A stretch of DNA of 64,000 nucleotides, from assembly GCA_028723525.1 (NCBI GenBank), contig JAQYET010000076.1, positions 1 through 64,000 of the forward strand. The letters run 5' to 3'. The DNA comes from Prevotellaceae bacterium. GTDB lineage: Bacteria > Bacteroidota > Bacteroidia > Bacteroidales > Bacteroidaceae. Below, piece by piece: positions 1 to 8,273 of this stretch (position 1 is its first letter; every line of letters starts with the position of its first letter). The notes below the pieces were generated by a model, which was not told where the DNA came from, ran no database searches, and saw only the letters and a program-made list of their open reading frames with translations. A program made the translations under genes and the position numbers.

Positions 1-25
1 AATGATAATCCAAATAGAAAATAAA

Positions 26-244
26 ATGAAAAAGAGAACATATATAATCCCCTTAACCTGCGTTTTGAAAGGTACAGACCTGATGGATGGATTTGTGTTT
101 TTCAGTCCTAACAATAATGGTTTTATTGATGGTAACGAAGGCGGAGCATTGGCAAAGCCGGTAGAGATAGAAGTAGAGGAAGAGGAGGAGGAAGGCTCTG
201 AAACCGCTCCGACAATCTTCAGATACAAGCCTTGGCAGGACTAA
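26..244 (+). CDS. small acidic protein, unknown function
   Basis: A 72-residue protein. I chose the ATG at 26, which begins MKKRTYIIP, over an upstream ATG at 2, because short Prevotella/Bacteroides proteins commonly open with a Lys-rich MKK..YI.P segment. The middle is Gly/Asn-rich, then comes a run of glutamates (about residues 50-57) and the end YKPWQD. In my recollection a Lys-rich start, a Gly-rich middle and a C-terminal W-(E/Q)-D motif mark a family of uncharacterised small Bacteroidota proteins. There is no clear signal peptide or membrane segment. A strong hairpin follows directly. The promoter would lie outside the window, so an operon upstream cannot be judged. Function is not known. 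Confidence 0.6.
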   Translation: MKKRTYIIPLTCVLKGTDLMDGFVFFSPNNNGFIDGNEGGALAKPVEIEVEEEEEEGSETAPTIFRYKPWQD

Positions 245-263
245 ACCGCCATAAAAAGGCTGT

Positions 264-310
264 AAATAAAAATATGGTGTGCTTCATAAAAGCATACCAT
301 ATTTTTATTT
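264..310. terminator. bidirectional rho-independent terminator
   Basis: Two 21-base arms (264-284 and 290-310) pair throughout with one G-U wobble around a 5-base loop. The outer parts are A-rich on the left and T-rich on the right, so it can stop transcription from both sides: the small gene on the plus strand and mfd on the minus strand. Confidence 0.85.
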
Positions 311-373
311 ATACATGGGGTAAAACCACTTCCTATGTTCGTAAACTGCGGTAAATGGCATGTCTGTTTGCGG

Positions 374-3300
374 TCAGCACTTCTCTATCGCCCTCAGTAT
401 CTGCACCGCCTCGCTCACCGACTTGACCTTCTTGATAGACATAGAGCGTCTCGGTGTCTCGCGCAGCAAGCACCTTTCGGGGTTCGCAGCCATGTATTCT
501 ATCATCTTGCCGAACGCCCTGCTTTGGAAATACGGGCTCATGGTATTGCCGGGAAAGTAGAGCATCATGTGCTCTTGCTTCATTATTATCTTCTCGCACC
601 CTAATCTCCGCCCTGTCCTGCGCAGTGCAACCACCTGCAACAGTTCCTCACCCTCGCGCGGCACCGGTCCGAAGCGGTCGATGAGGTTTGCGCGGTAACG
701 TTTCAGGTCGTCGTTGCTCTTGATGAGGTCGAGTTCCCGATAGAGAAGCATACGCTCCGACGACGACGGCACGTAGGTGTCGGGGAAATACATTTCAAGG
801 TCGCTCTCGATAGCGCAGTCAGCCACCCAGCAGTTTCCTTCGTCGCCTTCTGTGCCATAGCCTGCGCCCTGTCGTGTTGCCAAGCCGACCTCCGTTGTGC
901 CTCTGCCGCCCTCCTTATTCATCATTTCGGCGGTCTCCTCCTCTTTCAGTTCCACCATAGCCTCGGTTAGGATTTTCTGATACGTCTCATATCCGAGGTC
1001 CTCCATAAATCCACTCTGTTCTGCCCCGAGCAGATTTCCCGCACCTCTGATGTCGAGATCCTGCATCGAGAGGTTGAAGCCACTGCCCAGTTCGGAGAAC
1101 GTTTCAAGAGCTTCGAGTCGGCGGCGGGCTTCCTGTGAGAGCGAAGAAAGGGGCGGTGCGAGCATATAACAGAACGCTTTCTTGTTGCTTCTGCCCACTC
1201 TGCCGCGCATCTGGTGCAGGTCCGACAGTCCGAAACGGTGTGCGTCGTTGATTATTATGGTGTTGGCATTAGATATGTCGATGCCGTTCTCCACTATTGT
1301 TGTGGATAACAGCACGTCGTAGTCGTAGTTCATGAAGCCCATCACGGTCTTCTCCAGTTCCTCCGGTTTCATCTGTCCGTGCCCTATTGCGATGCGTGCG
1401 TCGGGGATATTTCTTTTGATTAGGCTTGCTATTTCAGGCAATCCGTTTATCCTGTCGTTCACAAAGAACACCTGCCCGTTGCGGCTCATCTCGAAGTTTA
1501 TGGCATCCACTATCACGTCTTTGTCGAAAGTGTGCACCTCGGTCTGCACCGGGAAGCGGTTTGGCGGCGGTGTCTGTATTATGCTCATGTCTCGTGCTCC
1601 CATCAGGGAGAACTGCAACGTGCGCGGTATCGGCGTGGCACTCATCGTCAGCGTGTCAACGTTGGTCTTCATCTTGCGCAGTTTCTCCTTCACTGCCACT
1701 CCGAACTTCTGTTCCTCGTCGATGATAAGCAGTCCGAGGTCTTTGAACTCCACCGTCTTGCCTATCAGTTTATGAGTTCCTATTATGATGTCAATCCTGC
1801 CCTCTTTCAGGTCTTCGAGCACCTGCTTTGTCTGCTTTGCCGAGCGCGCCCTTGATAGATAGTCAACCCTCGCCGGCATGCCCTTGAGCCTGCCTTTGAA
1901 TGTTTGATAGTGCTGGTATGCCAGCACCGTTGTCGGCACCATTACTGCCACCTGCTTCGAGTCGCATGCAGCCTTGAACGCAGCGCGCACAGCCACCTCT
2001 GTCTTTCCGAAGCCCACATCGCCGCATACCAACCTGTCCATAGGTCGTGGAGCCTCCATGTCTGCCTTCACGTCGTTAGTTGCCTTCAGTTGGTCGGGCG
2101 TGTCCTCATAGAGGAAACTCGCCTCCAGTTCGTGCTGCATGAACGAGTCGGCAGCGAAAGCGAAGCCCCGTTCCCTGCGCCGTGCGGCATACAGTTTTAT
2201 AAGATCACGTGCGATGTCCTTTATCTTCGTCTTGGCGCGCTCCTTCAGCCTGTCCCATGCGCCGGTGCCGAGTGTTGAAAGTCTGGGCGGTTTGTCGGTG
2301 TCGTGACGTCGGTATTTGCTAATCTTGTAGAGCGAATGTATCGACACGTCAACTTTGTCGTTGTTCTGATATACAATTCTTATCGCTTCCTGATAACTGT
2401 TTCCCACCGGGGTGCGTACCAACCCCGCAAACTTGCCCACTCCGAAGTCCACATGCACCACGTAGTCACCTATCTCCATTTCCTGCAGTTCCTTCATCGT
2501 GAGAGCCATCTTTCCTGCCCTTGCCGCGTCTGATTTAAGGCTGTAGCGATGGAAACGGTCGAAAATCTGATGGTCGGTGAACAGGCACAGGCGCAGCGAA
2601 TTATCGGCAAAGCCCTCGTGTATGGTAGGACTCACAGGCTCGAAAGGCTCGCTTACAATCTCCCTCAGTCTCTCCTGCTGTTTCCTGCTGTCTGCGAGGA
2701 TATACAGCCGATAGCCTTTCAGGGCATAGTCTTCGAGCGTTTGTTTCAGCAGTTCGAAATTCTTGTGCAGCAAAGGTTGCGGAGAGATGTCGAACTTCAG
2801 TGTTGCCTGCGGTGTCCCTGTGGGTTTCGTGCCGAACTCTACGCGCTTCAGCCGCAGGGCGTCATCGGTGAAGCGGCTTCCGGGACACAGCGTCTGCTCT
2901 GCCGTCATCTGCCTTGTGAGCACGTGGCGTTCCATTTCCGTGAGTCCCTCCATGCGCTCTGCCATTGCCTGTTGTGAAAATCCGTAGCGGTAGATGCGGT
3001 CAATCGTTTCGCGGACGTATAGGAAGTCCTTCATTGCCAAGATTGAACCTTCGGGCAGGAACTGCAGGAAAGGCGTCTTCTCGTCGGAAAGAGTCGTCGT
3101 TTCCGGCACTATCCTGATGTGCTCCTTACGCTCTCTTGAGAGCTGGCTCTTCACGTCGAAGGTGCGTATCGTGTCAATCTCGTCACCGAAGAAGTCGATG
3201 CGGAACGGATATTCGCTGCTGTAACTGAACACATCCACTATGCTGCCTCGGGTGGCAAACTGCCCCGGTTCATACACGTAGTCCACTTCTGTGAAGCCAA

Positions 3301-3790
3301 GGTCGCGCATCTCGTGCCGCAGTTGCATCGTGTCGGCGGTCTGTCCCACGGTCAGCGAGATACTCCTTTCGTCGAGAACTTTCTTCGATACCACGAGTTC
3401 TGCCACTGCAGAGGGTTCTGTCACTATGTAGAGCAGTCCCGTGGCGTTCTGCAGTTTTGTGAGCACCTCGGTTCGGAGGATTTCGTTTGCCGGGTCTTTC
3501 TGCCCGTATTTCACCTGCCGGCGGTATGATGAGGGGAAGAAGAACACCCGTTCTGCCCCCAGCATCTGCTTCATGTCGTTGTAGAAATAGGCTGCCTCGT
3601 CAGCGTCCTGAAGTATGAAAAGTATTGTCTTCGGCGTTTTCATGCCGGCTGCTGCGAACATCACCGGTGCGGCAGAAGCCACCAATCCCTGCAGGAAAAC
3701 GCTCTCCGTGGATTTGTCTTCCAGTATGTGCGCCAGTGCAGTCACCTGCTGCGACCCGGCATATTCACCCAATAAGTCTGTTATTTCCAT
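374..3790 (-). CDS. mfd: transcription-repair coupling factor Mfd
   Basis: A 1138-residue protein, close to the usual 1150 or so for Mfd. It removes RNA polymerase stalled at DNA lesions and recruits UvrA to start nucleotide excision repair. Visible in order: the UvrB-like N-terminal modules, the CarD-like RNA-polymerase interaction domain (GDYVVHVDFGVGKFAG), the RecG-type helicase motor with Walker A GDVGFGKT near residue 590 and the DEEQ box (IIDEEQKFG) near 690, the MRGRVGRS motif VI, and a C-terminal TRCF domain. The ATG at 3790 is preceded on the minus strand by a TAACTTTG -7 box. It appears to be a single-gene transcript ending at the 264-310 hairpin. Confidence 0.97.
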   Translation of the reverse strand: MEITDLLGEYAGSQQVTALAHILEDKSTESVFLQGLVASAAPVMFAAAGMKTPKTILFILQDADEAAYFYNDMKQMLGAERVFFFPSSYRRQVKYGQKDPANEILRTEVLTKLQNATGLLYIVTEPSAVAELVVSKKVLDERSISLTVGQTADTMQLRHEMRDLGFTEVDYVYEPGQFATRGSIVDVFSYSSEYPFRIDFFGDEIDTIRTFDVKSQLSRERKEHIRIVPETTTLSDEKTPFLQFLPEGSILAMKDFLYVRETIDRIYRYGFSQQAMAERMEGLTEMERHVLTRQMTAEQTLCPGSRFTDDALRLKRVEFGTKPTGTPQATLKFDISPQPLLHKNFELLKQTLEDYALKGYRLYILADSRKQQERLREIVSEPFEPVSPTIHEGFADNSLRLCLFTDHQIFDRFHRYSLKSDAARAGKMALTMKELQEMEIGDYVVHVDFGVGKFAGLVRTPVGNSYQEAIRIVYQNNDKVDVSIHSLYKISKYRRHDTDKPPRLSTLGTGAWDRLKERAKTKIKDIARDLIKLYAARRRERGFAFAADSFMQHELEASFLYEDTPDQLKATNDVKADMEAPRPMDRLVCGDVGFGKTEVAVRAAFKAACDSKQVAVMVPTTVLAYQHYQTFKGRLKGMPARVDYLSRARSAKQTKQVLEDLKEGRIDIIIGTHKLIGKTVEFKDLGLLIIDEEQKFGVAVKEKLRKMKTNVDTLTMSATPIPRTLQFSLMGARDMSIIQTPPPNRFPVQTEVHTFDKDVIVDAINFEMSRNGQVFFVNDRINGLPEIASLIKRNIPDARIAIGHGQMKPEELEKTVMGFMNYDYDVLLSTTIVENGIDISNANTIIINDAHRFGLSDLHQMRGRVGRSNKKAFCYMLAPPLSSLSQEARRRLEALETFSELGSGFNLSMQDLDIRGAGNLLGAEQSGFMEDLGYETYQKILTEAMVELKEEETAEMMNKEGGRGTTEVGLATRQGAGYGTEGDEGNCWVADCAIESDLEMYFPDTYVPSSSERMLLYRELDLIKSNDDLKRYRANLIDRFGPVPREGEELLQVVALRRTGRRLGCEKIIMKQEHMMLYFPGNTMSPYFQSRAFGKMIEYMAANPERCLLRETPRRSMSIKKVKSVSEAVQILRAIEKC

Positions 3791-3806
3791 TCCTTTAATG
3801 TCGCTG

Positions 3807-3814
3807 CAAAGTTA
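3807..3814 (-). promoter_or_regulatory. -7 box for mfd
   Basis: TAACTTTG on the minus strand, matching the Bacteroidota consensus TAnnTTTG, 16 bases before the mfd ATG. I see no convincing -33 TTTG at the right distance. Confidence 0.55.
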
Positions 3815-3927
3815 GATGTTTTTTTCGATATTGACCGGTAGTGAAGCCAAAAACATAGTATGTATGTATTGTAAAATGTTAATAATGGGGTGTGATTTAT
3901 ACGTAACACAAAAATAAAAATCGCAAT

Positions 3928-3961
3928 TTTGATAATAATTCAATAAATAATGCTATATTTG
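3928..3961 (+). promoter_or_regulatory. promoter for the higB-higA pair
   Basis: TTTG at 3928-3931, 22 bases, then TATATTTG at 3954-3961, 22 bases before the toxin ATG. The spacer is slightly longer than the usual 19-21. No autoregulatory palindrome could be identified with confidence. Confidence 0.6.
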
Positions 3962-3983
3962 CACATGGAAACCGATAGACATA

Positions 3984-4301
3984 ATGAACATTGAGTTTGA
4001 TAATGTGGCATTGGAAGAACTTTACACCGATGGGCACACGAAAGACAATAAATACAGACGCCTGTCGCAGGATATTATAAAACGCTATGTAAAAGTGGTT
4101 GATTATCTTAGGGCAGCACGTCGTATTGAAGATTTATACTTTATCAAATCGCTGCATTACGAAAAGAAAAAAGGCAACCTGAAAGGGGTGGACGCCGTTT
4201 GGATAAACGACCAATATCGGCTGCTTTTTCATTCTATGCCCGATGAGAAAGGTATTGTAGTTAACACATTGTTATTTGAAATATCCAAGCATTATGAGTA
4301 A
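3984..4301 (+). CDS. higB: HigB-type (RelE superfamily) toxin
   Basis: A 105-residue protein with the RelE/HigB layout: an N-terminal helix pair, then strands reading LYFIKSLHYEKKKGNLKG and the typical DQYRLLFHS core ending in VNTLLFEISKHYE. In this family the toxin is a ribosome-dependent mRNA endonuclease; that activity is inferred from family and context. The next gene encodes an XRE-type antitoxin whose ATG lies inside the last codons of this gene, so the two are translationally coupled with the toxin first, the order typical of higBA and unlike most toxin-antitoxin pairs. The sequence gives no sign of truncation. Confidence 0.85.
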   Translation: MNIEFDNVALEELYTDGHTKDNKYRRLSQDIIKRYVKVVDYLRAARRIEDLYFIKSLHYEKKKGNLKGVDAVWINDQYRLLFHSMPDEKGIVVNTLLFEISKHYE

Positions 4302-4659
4302 AAATATCAGAACTCCATTCTCCGCAACACATCCCGGAGAGTTGATAAAAGACGAATTGAAAGAGCGTAAGATGACGCAGAAGGAACTGTCGGAAGCAAC
4401 GGGAGTGAAGCCTTCCGTGCTTAGCGAGACCATTAACGGTAAGCGGGGTATCTCTCTTTCCGTGGCATTATCTTTGGAGAAAGTGCTCGGCATACCTGCA
4501 GAAATGTTGCTGAACATGCAGACAAACTATGATATAGACTCTGCAAATATAGCCGAAAGAGACAATGCACGCGAAACGGTTGCTGTTACAATCCCCGTGA
4601 GCGACCGAAATTTGCTGAAAGAGATAGTTCGTAAGTTCGGGTGGGCATGTATGCTGTAA
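4294..4659 (+). CDS. higA: HigA-type antitoxin, XRE helix-turn-helix
   Basis: A 121-residue protein starting MSKNIRTPF at 4294, overlapping the toxin stop by 8 bases. Residues about 10-70 form an HTH_3 domain of the HigA/VapI class: THPGELIKDELKERKMTQ, then the recognition helix region VKPSVLSETINGKRGIS. The C-terminal 45 residues are less typical and may hold the toxin-binding part. In the family the antitoxin neutralises HigB and represses the shared promoter as a dimer. An in-frame ATG at 4276 would add six residues; the later start was preferred because of the stop/start overlap. Confidence 0.87.
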   Translation: MSKNIRTPFSATHPGELIKDELKERKMTQKELSEATGVKPSVLSETINGKRGISLSVALSLEKVLGIPAEMLLNMQTNYDIDSANIAERDNARETVAVTIPVSDRNLLKEIVRKFGWACML

Positions 4660-4752
4660 CCGGCAATTCGCACACAATAAGATTATAGAACATAAGCAAT
4701 CGCACGGCAACAGATGCCGAAAGGCTTAATGTTACATATCCTGTTGGAGAGT

Positions 4753-4833
4753 AAAATCGGCGGAATTGTTTTGTAAAATCGCCGAAATTGAGAAGTAATT
4801 TCGCCGATTTTGGTCGGCAAATTCGGCGATTTT
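4753..4833. repeat. 22-bp-period palindromic array, copy 1 (4 cores)
   Basis: Four 15-bp cores start at 4753, 4775, 4797 and 4819, exactly 22 bp apart. They read AAAATCGGCGGAATT, AAAATCGCCGAAATT, AATTTCGCCGATTTT and AAATTCGGCGATTTT. Each is close to self-complementary around the central S. The array lies between the convergent 3' ends of higA and the GT4 gene, and its last core ends three bases before the GT4 stop codon at 4837. The rest of 4660-4752 shows no gene. Confidence 0.9.
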
Positions 4834-4836
4834 GCT

Positions 4837-6054
4837 TTATGTTTTGTTATGAACAGGTCGGCGGGAGAGTATCTTTCGGTAGAGAGATAGTATGGAATTG
4901 GCGTAAGTTTCGGGAGAATAGAGTTCCTTGACGGTTTTGAGCGCATTATTGGTTATGCTGCGATACTCCTCGTCAGACATTGTTTCAGCCTTGCGGAGCA
5001 TGCCGGAAAGTTCGTCGGGGGTATCGAAGCGGAGCGCGATGTCTTCTCCTGTGAACCGTTTTCCGTTCTCAAGTTGTTCCAATGTGCCGCCGGTGTTTCG
5101 CGCTATTGCGAGACATCCGCACAGCATGGCCTCCGGCATGCAACGCCCGAAGGCTTCAAATCTTGACGTTATGATTATTGCCCTTGCCCCCCTCATGAGG
5201 TTTTCCATGTCGTTTCGGGCACCGAGAAACTTCACCTTCCCTTCCAATCCGTTCTGTGCCGCATCGTTTTCCACTGCCTGCTTTATGGCTTGGTTGGGGA
5301 TGTCGCCTGCGAGATAAAGCGGCAGTGGTGAGCTTTTGCACTGTCGGGCATAGGATATGTAGCCCTGCATCAGCATGTCAATGCCCTTCGCCTCTTCTAT
5401 CCTGCCGGCAAAAAGGAAGTAAGGGGTACTGCCGATTGCAGAGTCTGCGCCTGTTGAGGCTTGTCCGGTGCTGCATGTTGCGGAGTGGGAGATGCCGTTG
5501 TATATCACCGTTGATCTCAGGTTAGACTCCTGCTTGTTGTGCTTCCGGATATCGTTTGTGATGCAGACGGAGTAACAGCGGGGCGACTGCAGCCGGCTGA
5601 TGAAATGCCGTTTTGTGGGATAGTGGAACATGTTGAAGTCTTTGTCGGCATATTCGCGGATATGATATATGTGCGGAACGTGAAGTTTCTTTGCAGCCAT
5701 GAAGCCCACGTCAATCACGCTTACATTGGTATGGATGATGTCTGTGGCATTGTTTTTCAGGTGTTTCACAAGTTTTTTCGACGCTCTGCGGTTCAGGTAT
5801 ATGCGCCCCATCAGCCGGGGGAGGAAGAGGAGGGCATCAGACCATGAGTCGAGCCACGGATAAACGGCAGGACGGTAGTTCAACACCAGCACGTCGAGCC
5901 CCATAGACACGAGTTTGTCGTGAACCCCATTGCTGTCGGGAACCACAACAGTGGGCTCCACACCGGCTTTCACGGCATTTTCAAGAAGAGCCATGAAAGA
6001 CTTTGTTGCGCCGTTTTGCAGGCGTGTGGAATTGAGCAGGTAGGTTATTCTCAT
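4837..6054 (-). CDS. glycosyltransferase family 4 (group 1)
   Basis: A 405-residue cytoplasmic GT-B enzyme, last gene of the polysaccharide operon. The ATG at 6054 (MRITYLLNSTRLQNG) was chosen because it overlaps the stop of the upstream GT2 gene as ATGA; a longer reading to 6228 lacks family character. N-terminal half: acceptor domain with YLLNSTRLQNGATKS. C-terminal half: FLFAGRIEEAKGIDML and the E-x7-E signature in EAFGRCMPEAM, which holds the donor nucleotide-sugar in this family. Donor and acceptor sugars cannot be read from the sequence. By position it adds a sugar to the repeat unit built on the lipid carrier primed by the product of the 13321-13956 gene. Confidence 0.87.
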   Translation of the reverse strand: MRITYLLNSTRLQNGATKSFMALLENAVKAGVEPTVVVPDSNGVHDKLVSMGLDVLVLNYRPAVYPWLDSWSDALLFLPRLMGRIYLNRRASKKLVKHLKNNATDIIHTNVSVIDVGFMAAKKLHVPHIYHIREYADKDFNMFHYPTKRHFISRLQSPRCYSVCITNDIRKHNKQESNLRSTVIYNGISHSATCSTGQASTGADSAIGSTPYFLFAGRIEEAKGIDMLMQGYISYARQCKSSPLPLYLAGDIPNQAIKQAVENDAAQNGLEGKVKFLGARNDMENLMRGARAIIITSRFEAFGRCMPEAMLCGCLAIARNTGGTLEQLENGKRFTGEDIALRFDTPDELSGMLRKAETMSDEEYRSITNNALKTVKELYSPETYANSILSLYRKILSRRPVHNKT

Positions 6055-7001
6055 GTCTCGCGGGCTTGATTTGTGGGTATCCAGTGCATGCCGATGGTTT
6101 TCTCTTTCCGGCGCGATTTCATTATTCTGCCGGCACGGGACAACAGCCATGCAAGTTCTGCCGAGAACGTGCCGACGACATATTCGCGGCGCGGCAGTTT
6201 CATGACGTAGCAAACCTTCAGTTGCCACGCTATCTCCTTGGCTACTGTGAGGAACGAAGCGTTTATGTCGCAGGCGGCAAGCAGCATGGTGCGTCGCAGG
6301 AGTCTGTGGTCATAGACGTCCTCGCTGCCGTAGGTTTTCCTGTCGTGCCACATCTCTGCTGCCGGTATTATGAAAGTCTTTTTCTTGTGGAAGAGCATGC
6401 GGTCGTAGTAGTTGTTGTCTTCGCTATACTGAAAGAAGAGCGGATTGAAGCCTCCAATCTCCTTCAGCATGCTTATGGGCATCAGCCAGCATGCGGCACA
6501 CACCTCTCCGGTTTCAACCCTGCCCGGTGTTGCCCTGCACCCGTCAATGGTGCGCGGGAGGCGGTTTGCCGGCATCAAGGTGTTTCTTTCGAAGTTGATG
6601 TCGAAAGCAGTACCGTTGCCGTTCAGGTGGATTGGCGAGAGAAGCGACTCGCCGTCGCTTTGCTTGAGCAACAGCGACAGGGTGTCGGGCATTATCATCG
6701 CGTCTTGATTGAGCAGCAGTACATGGTCTGCCTCGTGCTCCAAGGCATAGCGGAACCCCACGTTGTTGGCACGCCCGAAGCCGAGGTTGGTGTCTTGTGG
6801 CAGCCATACCGCCTCGGGATATTCCGCCGGTACGTGCTGCCGTGTGCCGTCTGTGGAGCCGTTGTCGATGACAATGGGAGTCACGGCGACTGTGCTCGAC
6901 CGCAGGCTGCGCAGGCAACGGTCAATCCACGAATGTCTCATGGCGTTCCACGTCACTATGACGGCGAAAATCCTATGCTGTTTCCTCTCCATCATCTTCA
7001 T
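6051..7001 (-). CDS. glycosyltransferase family 2
   Basis: A 316-residue GT-A enzyme. FAVIVTWN (12-19), DNGSTDGT (46-53) and LNQDAM (97-102, the DxD-like metal site) are the family 2 signatures; the NLGFGRANN stretch is typical of rhamnosyltransferase-like members, but the sugar is not determinable. The C-terminus carries a short hydrophobic stretch (AELAWLLSRAGR) rather than a clear membrane helix. Its start lies inside the 3' end of the polymerase gene (29-bp overlap) and its stop overlaps the GT4 start, so translation is probably coupled along the operon. Confidence 0.87.
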   Translation of the reverse strand: MKMMERKQHRIFAVIVTWNAMRHSWIDRCLRSLRSSTVAVTPIVIDNGSTDGTRQHVPAEYPEAVWLPQDTNLGFGRANNVGFRYALEHEADHVLLLNQDAMIMPDTLSLLLKQSDGESLLSPIHLNGNGTAFDINFERNTLMPANRLPRTIDGCRATPGRVETGEVCAACWLMPISMLKEIGGFNPLFFQYSEDNNYYDRMLFHKKKTFIIPAAEMWHDRKTYGSEDVYDHRLLRRTMLLAACDINASFLTVAKEIAWQLKVCYVMKLPRREYVVGTFSAELAWLLSRAGRIMKSRRKEKTIGMHWIPTNQARET

Positions 7002-8271
7002 ATCCGGTTGGCTGAAGTTTGTTGCTGAGTCCTGACGAAAAATAGACTATGAACACCATCAAGAACATCAGCGTATAGTGCCAAAATGCGTACTTGTAGT
7101 AGAATATGCCGAATATCGGGATTACGGCAGACACGAAGATAGCCAGTATCTCACCGATGTCGAACTCCTCTCGGCGTCGTCTCTTGATTATCAACATGTT
7201 AATCAAGAAATAGAAAAATATCCAAATCACCATTCCCACGGGTGACAAATCGAGCATGATGTCGCCCACGTATGATGCAAACACGCTGATGAAGAAGCCC
7301 TGACGCCCCGAACGCTCGTTGCGGCGCGTGTTGTTGGAGTCGATTTTCATCACGAAGTGGTTGATCATCGGGAACTCACGCTCGGAGCATATCTCATCGT
7401 ATCTGGCGTTCTCCCAGAAATAACAGAAGTTGAGATAGTTCTGCCCGGCATACTGTATGATGCCGCCCTGTGTCCCCTCGTCTCGGTCTCCGAAGCGCGC
7501 GGCAGACACAGCGATGATGTATATGGCTATTATCAATGCTATCGGGGAGCCTATGATGAACATCTTGCGCTTGAACTTCCTGCTCATGTTTTTCCAAAAG
7601 AAGATGACACAGCACAGGAACATCAGCGAATAGAGAATGAACTCTGTCCTGTCGGCTGCCTGCAGGGCTGATATGGGAGTGGTGAGCGAGGCGAAAAACA
7701 GCAGTCCGGTGAATATCTTATTGCGCTGCGTGAAGCACGCATAGTAGAAAAACAGGGGGAGGGCAATGAGGGTTGACAGTTTCAGATAGTAGAGATAACC
7801 GAGTATGGAGGGCAGAGTCTGTGCCTTGGCTTCAGCCGGTGTCTCTATACCTTCATAGTGAGCACGCCTCACTGTCTCAAGGTCGCCGCCCAAAATCTCT
7901 GCCGTGGAGTCGGCAACAAGCCAGAAATTGAGCAGCGCGACACCGATGAGCAGACAACTTATTATCGTAACGAGGCGCGGGCTATTGTTTGAAATGGTTC
8001 TTATCTCACGGCTGTGGATGAGCGAAAAAGGCAGTATGCCAATGGCGATGGTGATGCAGAAAATCACCGTAGGCAGGGCATTAAGTTCAAGGTCATAACG
8101 GTCAAAGAGTATTCCGCCGGCGTCTGTGAGGTCGCTGAGCACGATGACGATGCCCAGAAAGGTGGTGAGGGCATACAGCCCCGACATGTAGGTGCACAGG
8201 TCTAACCCTTTGTGGGTTCTCCACCAGTGGACTGTGAGCAGGAGGAAGAATATGAACGGAATGAAAAACAT
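6973..8271 (-). CDS. Wzy-like O-antigen/polysaccharide polymerase
   Basis: A 432-residue integral membrane protein with about ten to twelve hydrophobic segments, starting MFFIPFIFFLLLTVHWW, with a large hydrophilic loop (about 255-325, rich in Asp, Arg and Asn) facing the periplasm in this type of protein. Sequence signatures in polymerases are weak; the assignment rests on topology, length and on its place between the flippase and two transferases in an otherwise complete Wzx/Wzy-type locus. It starts three bases after the flippase stop. It could also be an EpsG/O-antigen ligase-like protein. Confidence 0.7.
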   Translation of the reverse strand: MFFIPFIFFLLLTVHWWRTHKGLDLCTYMSGLYALTTFLGIVIVLSDLTDAGGILFDRYDLELNALPTVIFCITIAIGILPFSLIHSREIRTISNNSPRLVTIISCLLIGVALLNFWLVADSTAEILGGDLETVRRAHYEGIETPAEAKAQTLPSILGYLYYLKLSTLIALPLFFYYACFTQRNKIFTGLLFFASLTTPISALQAADRTEFILYSLMFLCCVIFFWKNMSRKFKRKMFIIGSPIALIIAIYIIAVSAARFGDRDEGTQGGIIQYAGQNYLNFCYFWENARYDEICSEREFPMINHFVMKIDSNNTRRNERSGRQGFFISVFASYVGDIMLDLSPVGMVIWIFFYFLINMLIIKRRRREEFDIGEILAIFVSAVIPIFGIFYYKYAFWHYTLMFLMVFIVYFSSGLSNKLQPTGYEDDGEETA

Positions 8272-8273
8272 GG

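Noticed and set aside
4753..4833. The repeat arrays as CRISPR arrays
   Set aside because: Units are 15 bp with 7-bp spacers, always four copies, and no cas genes are nearby; CRISPR repeats and spacers are each longer than 20 bp.
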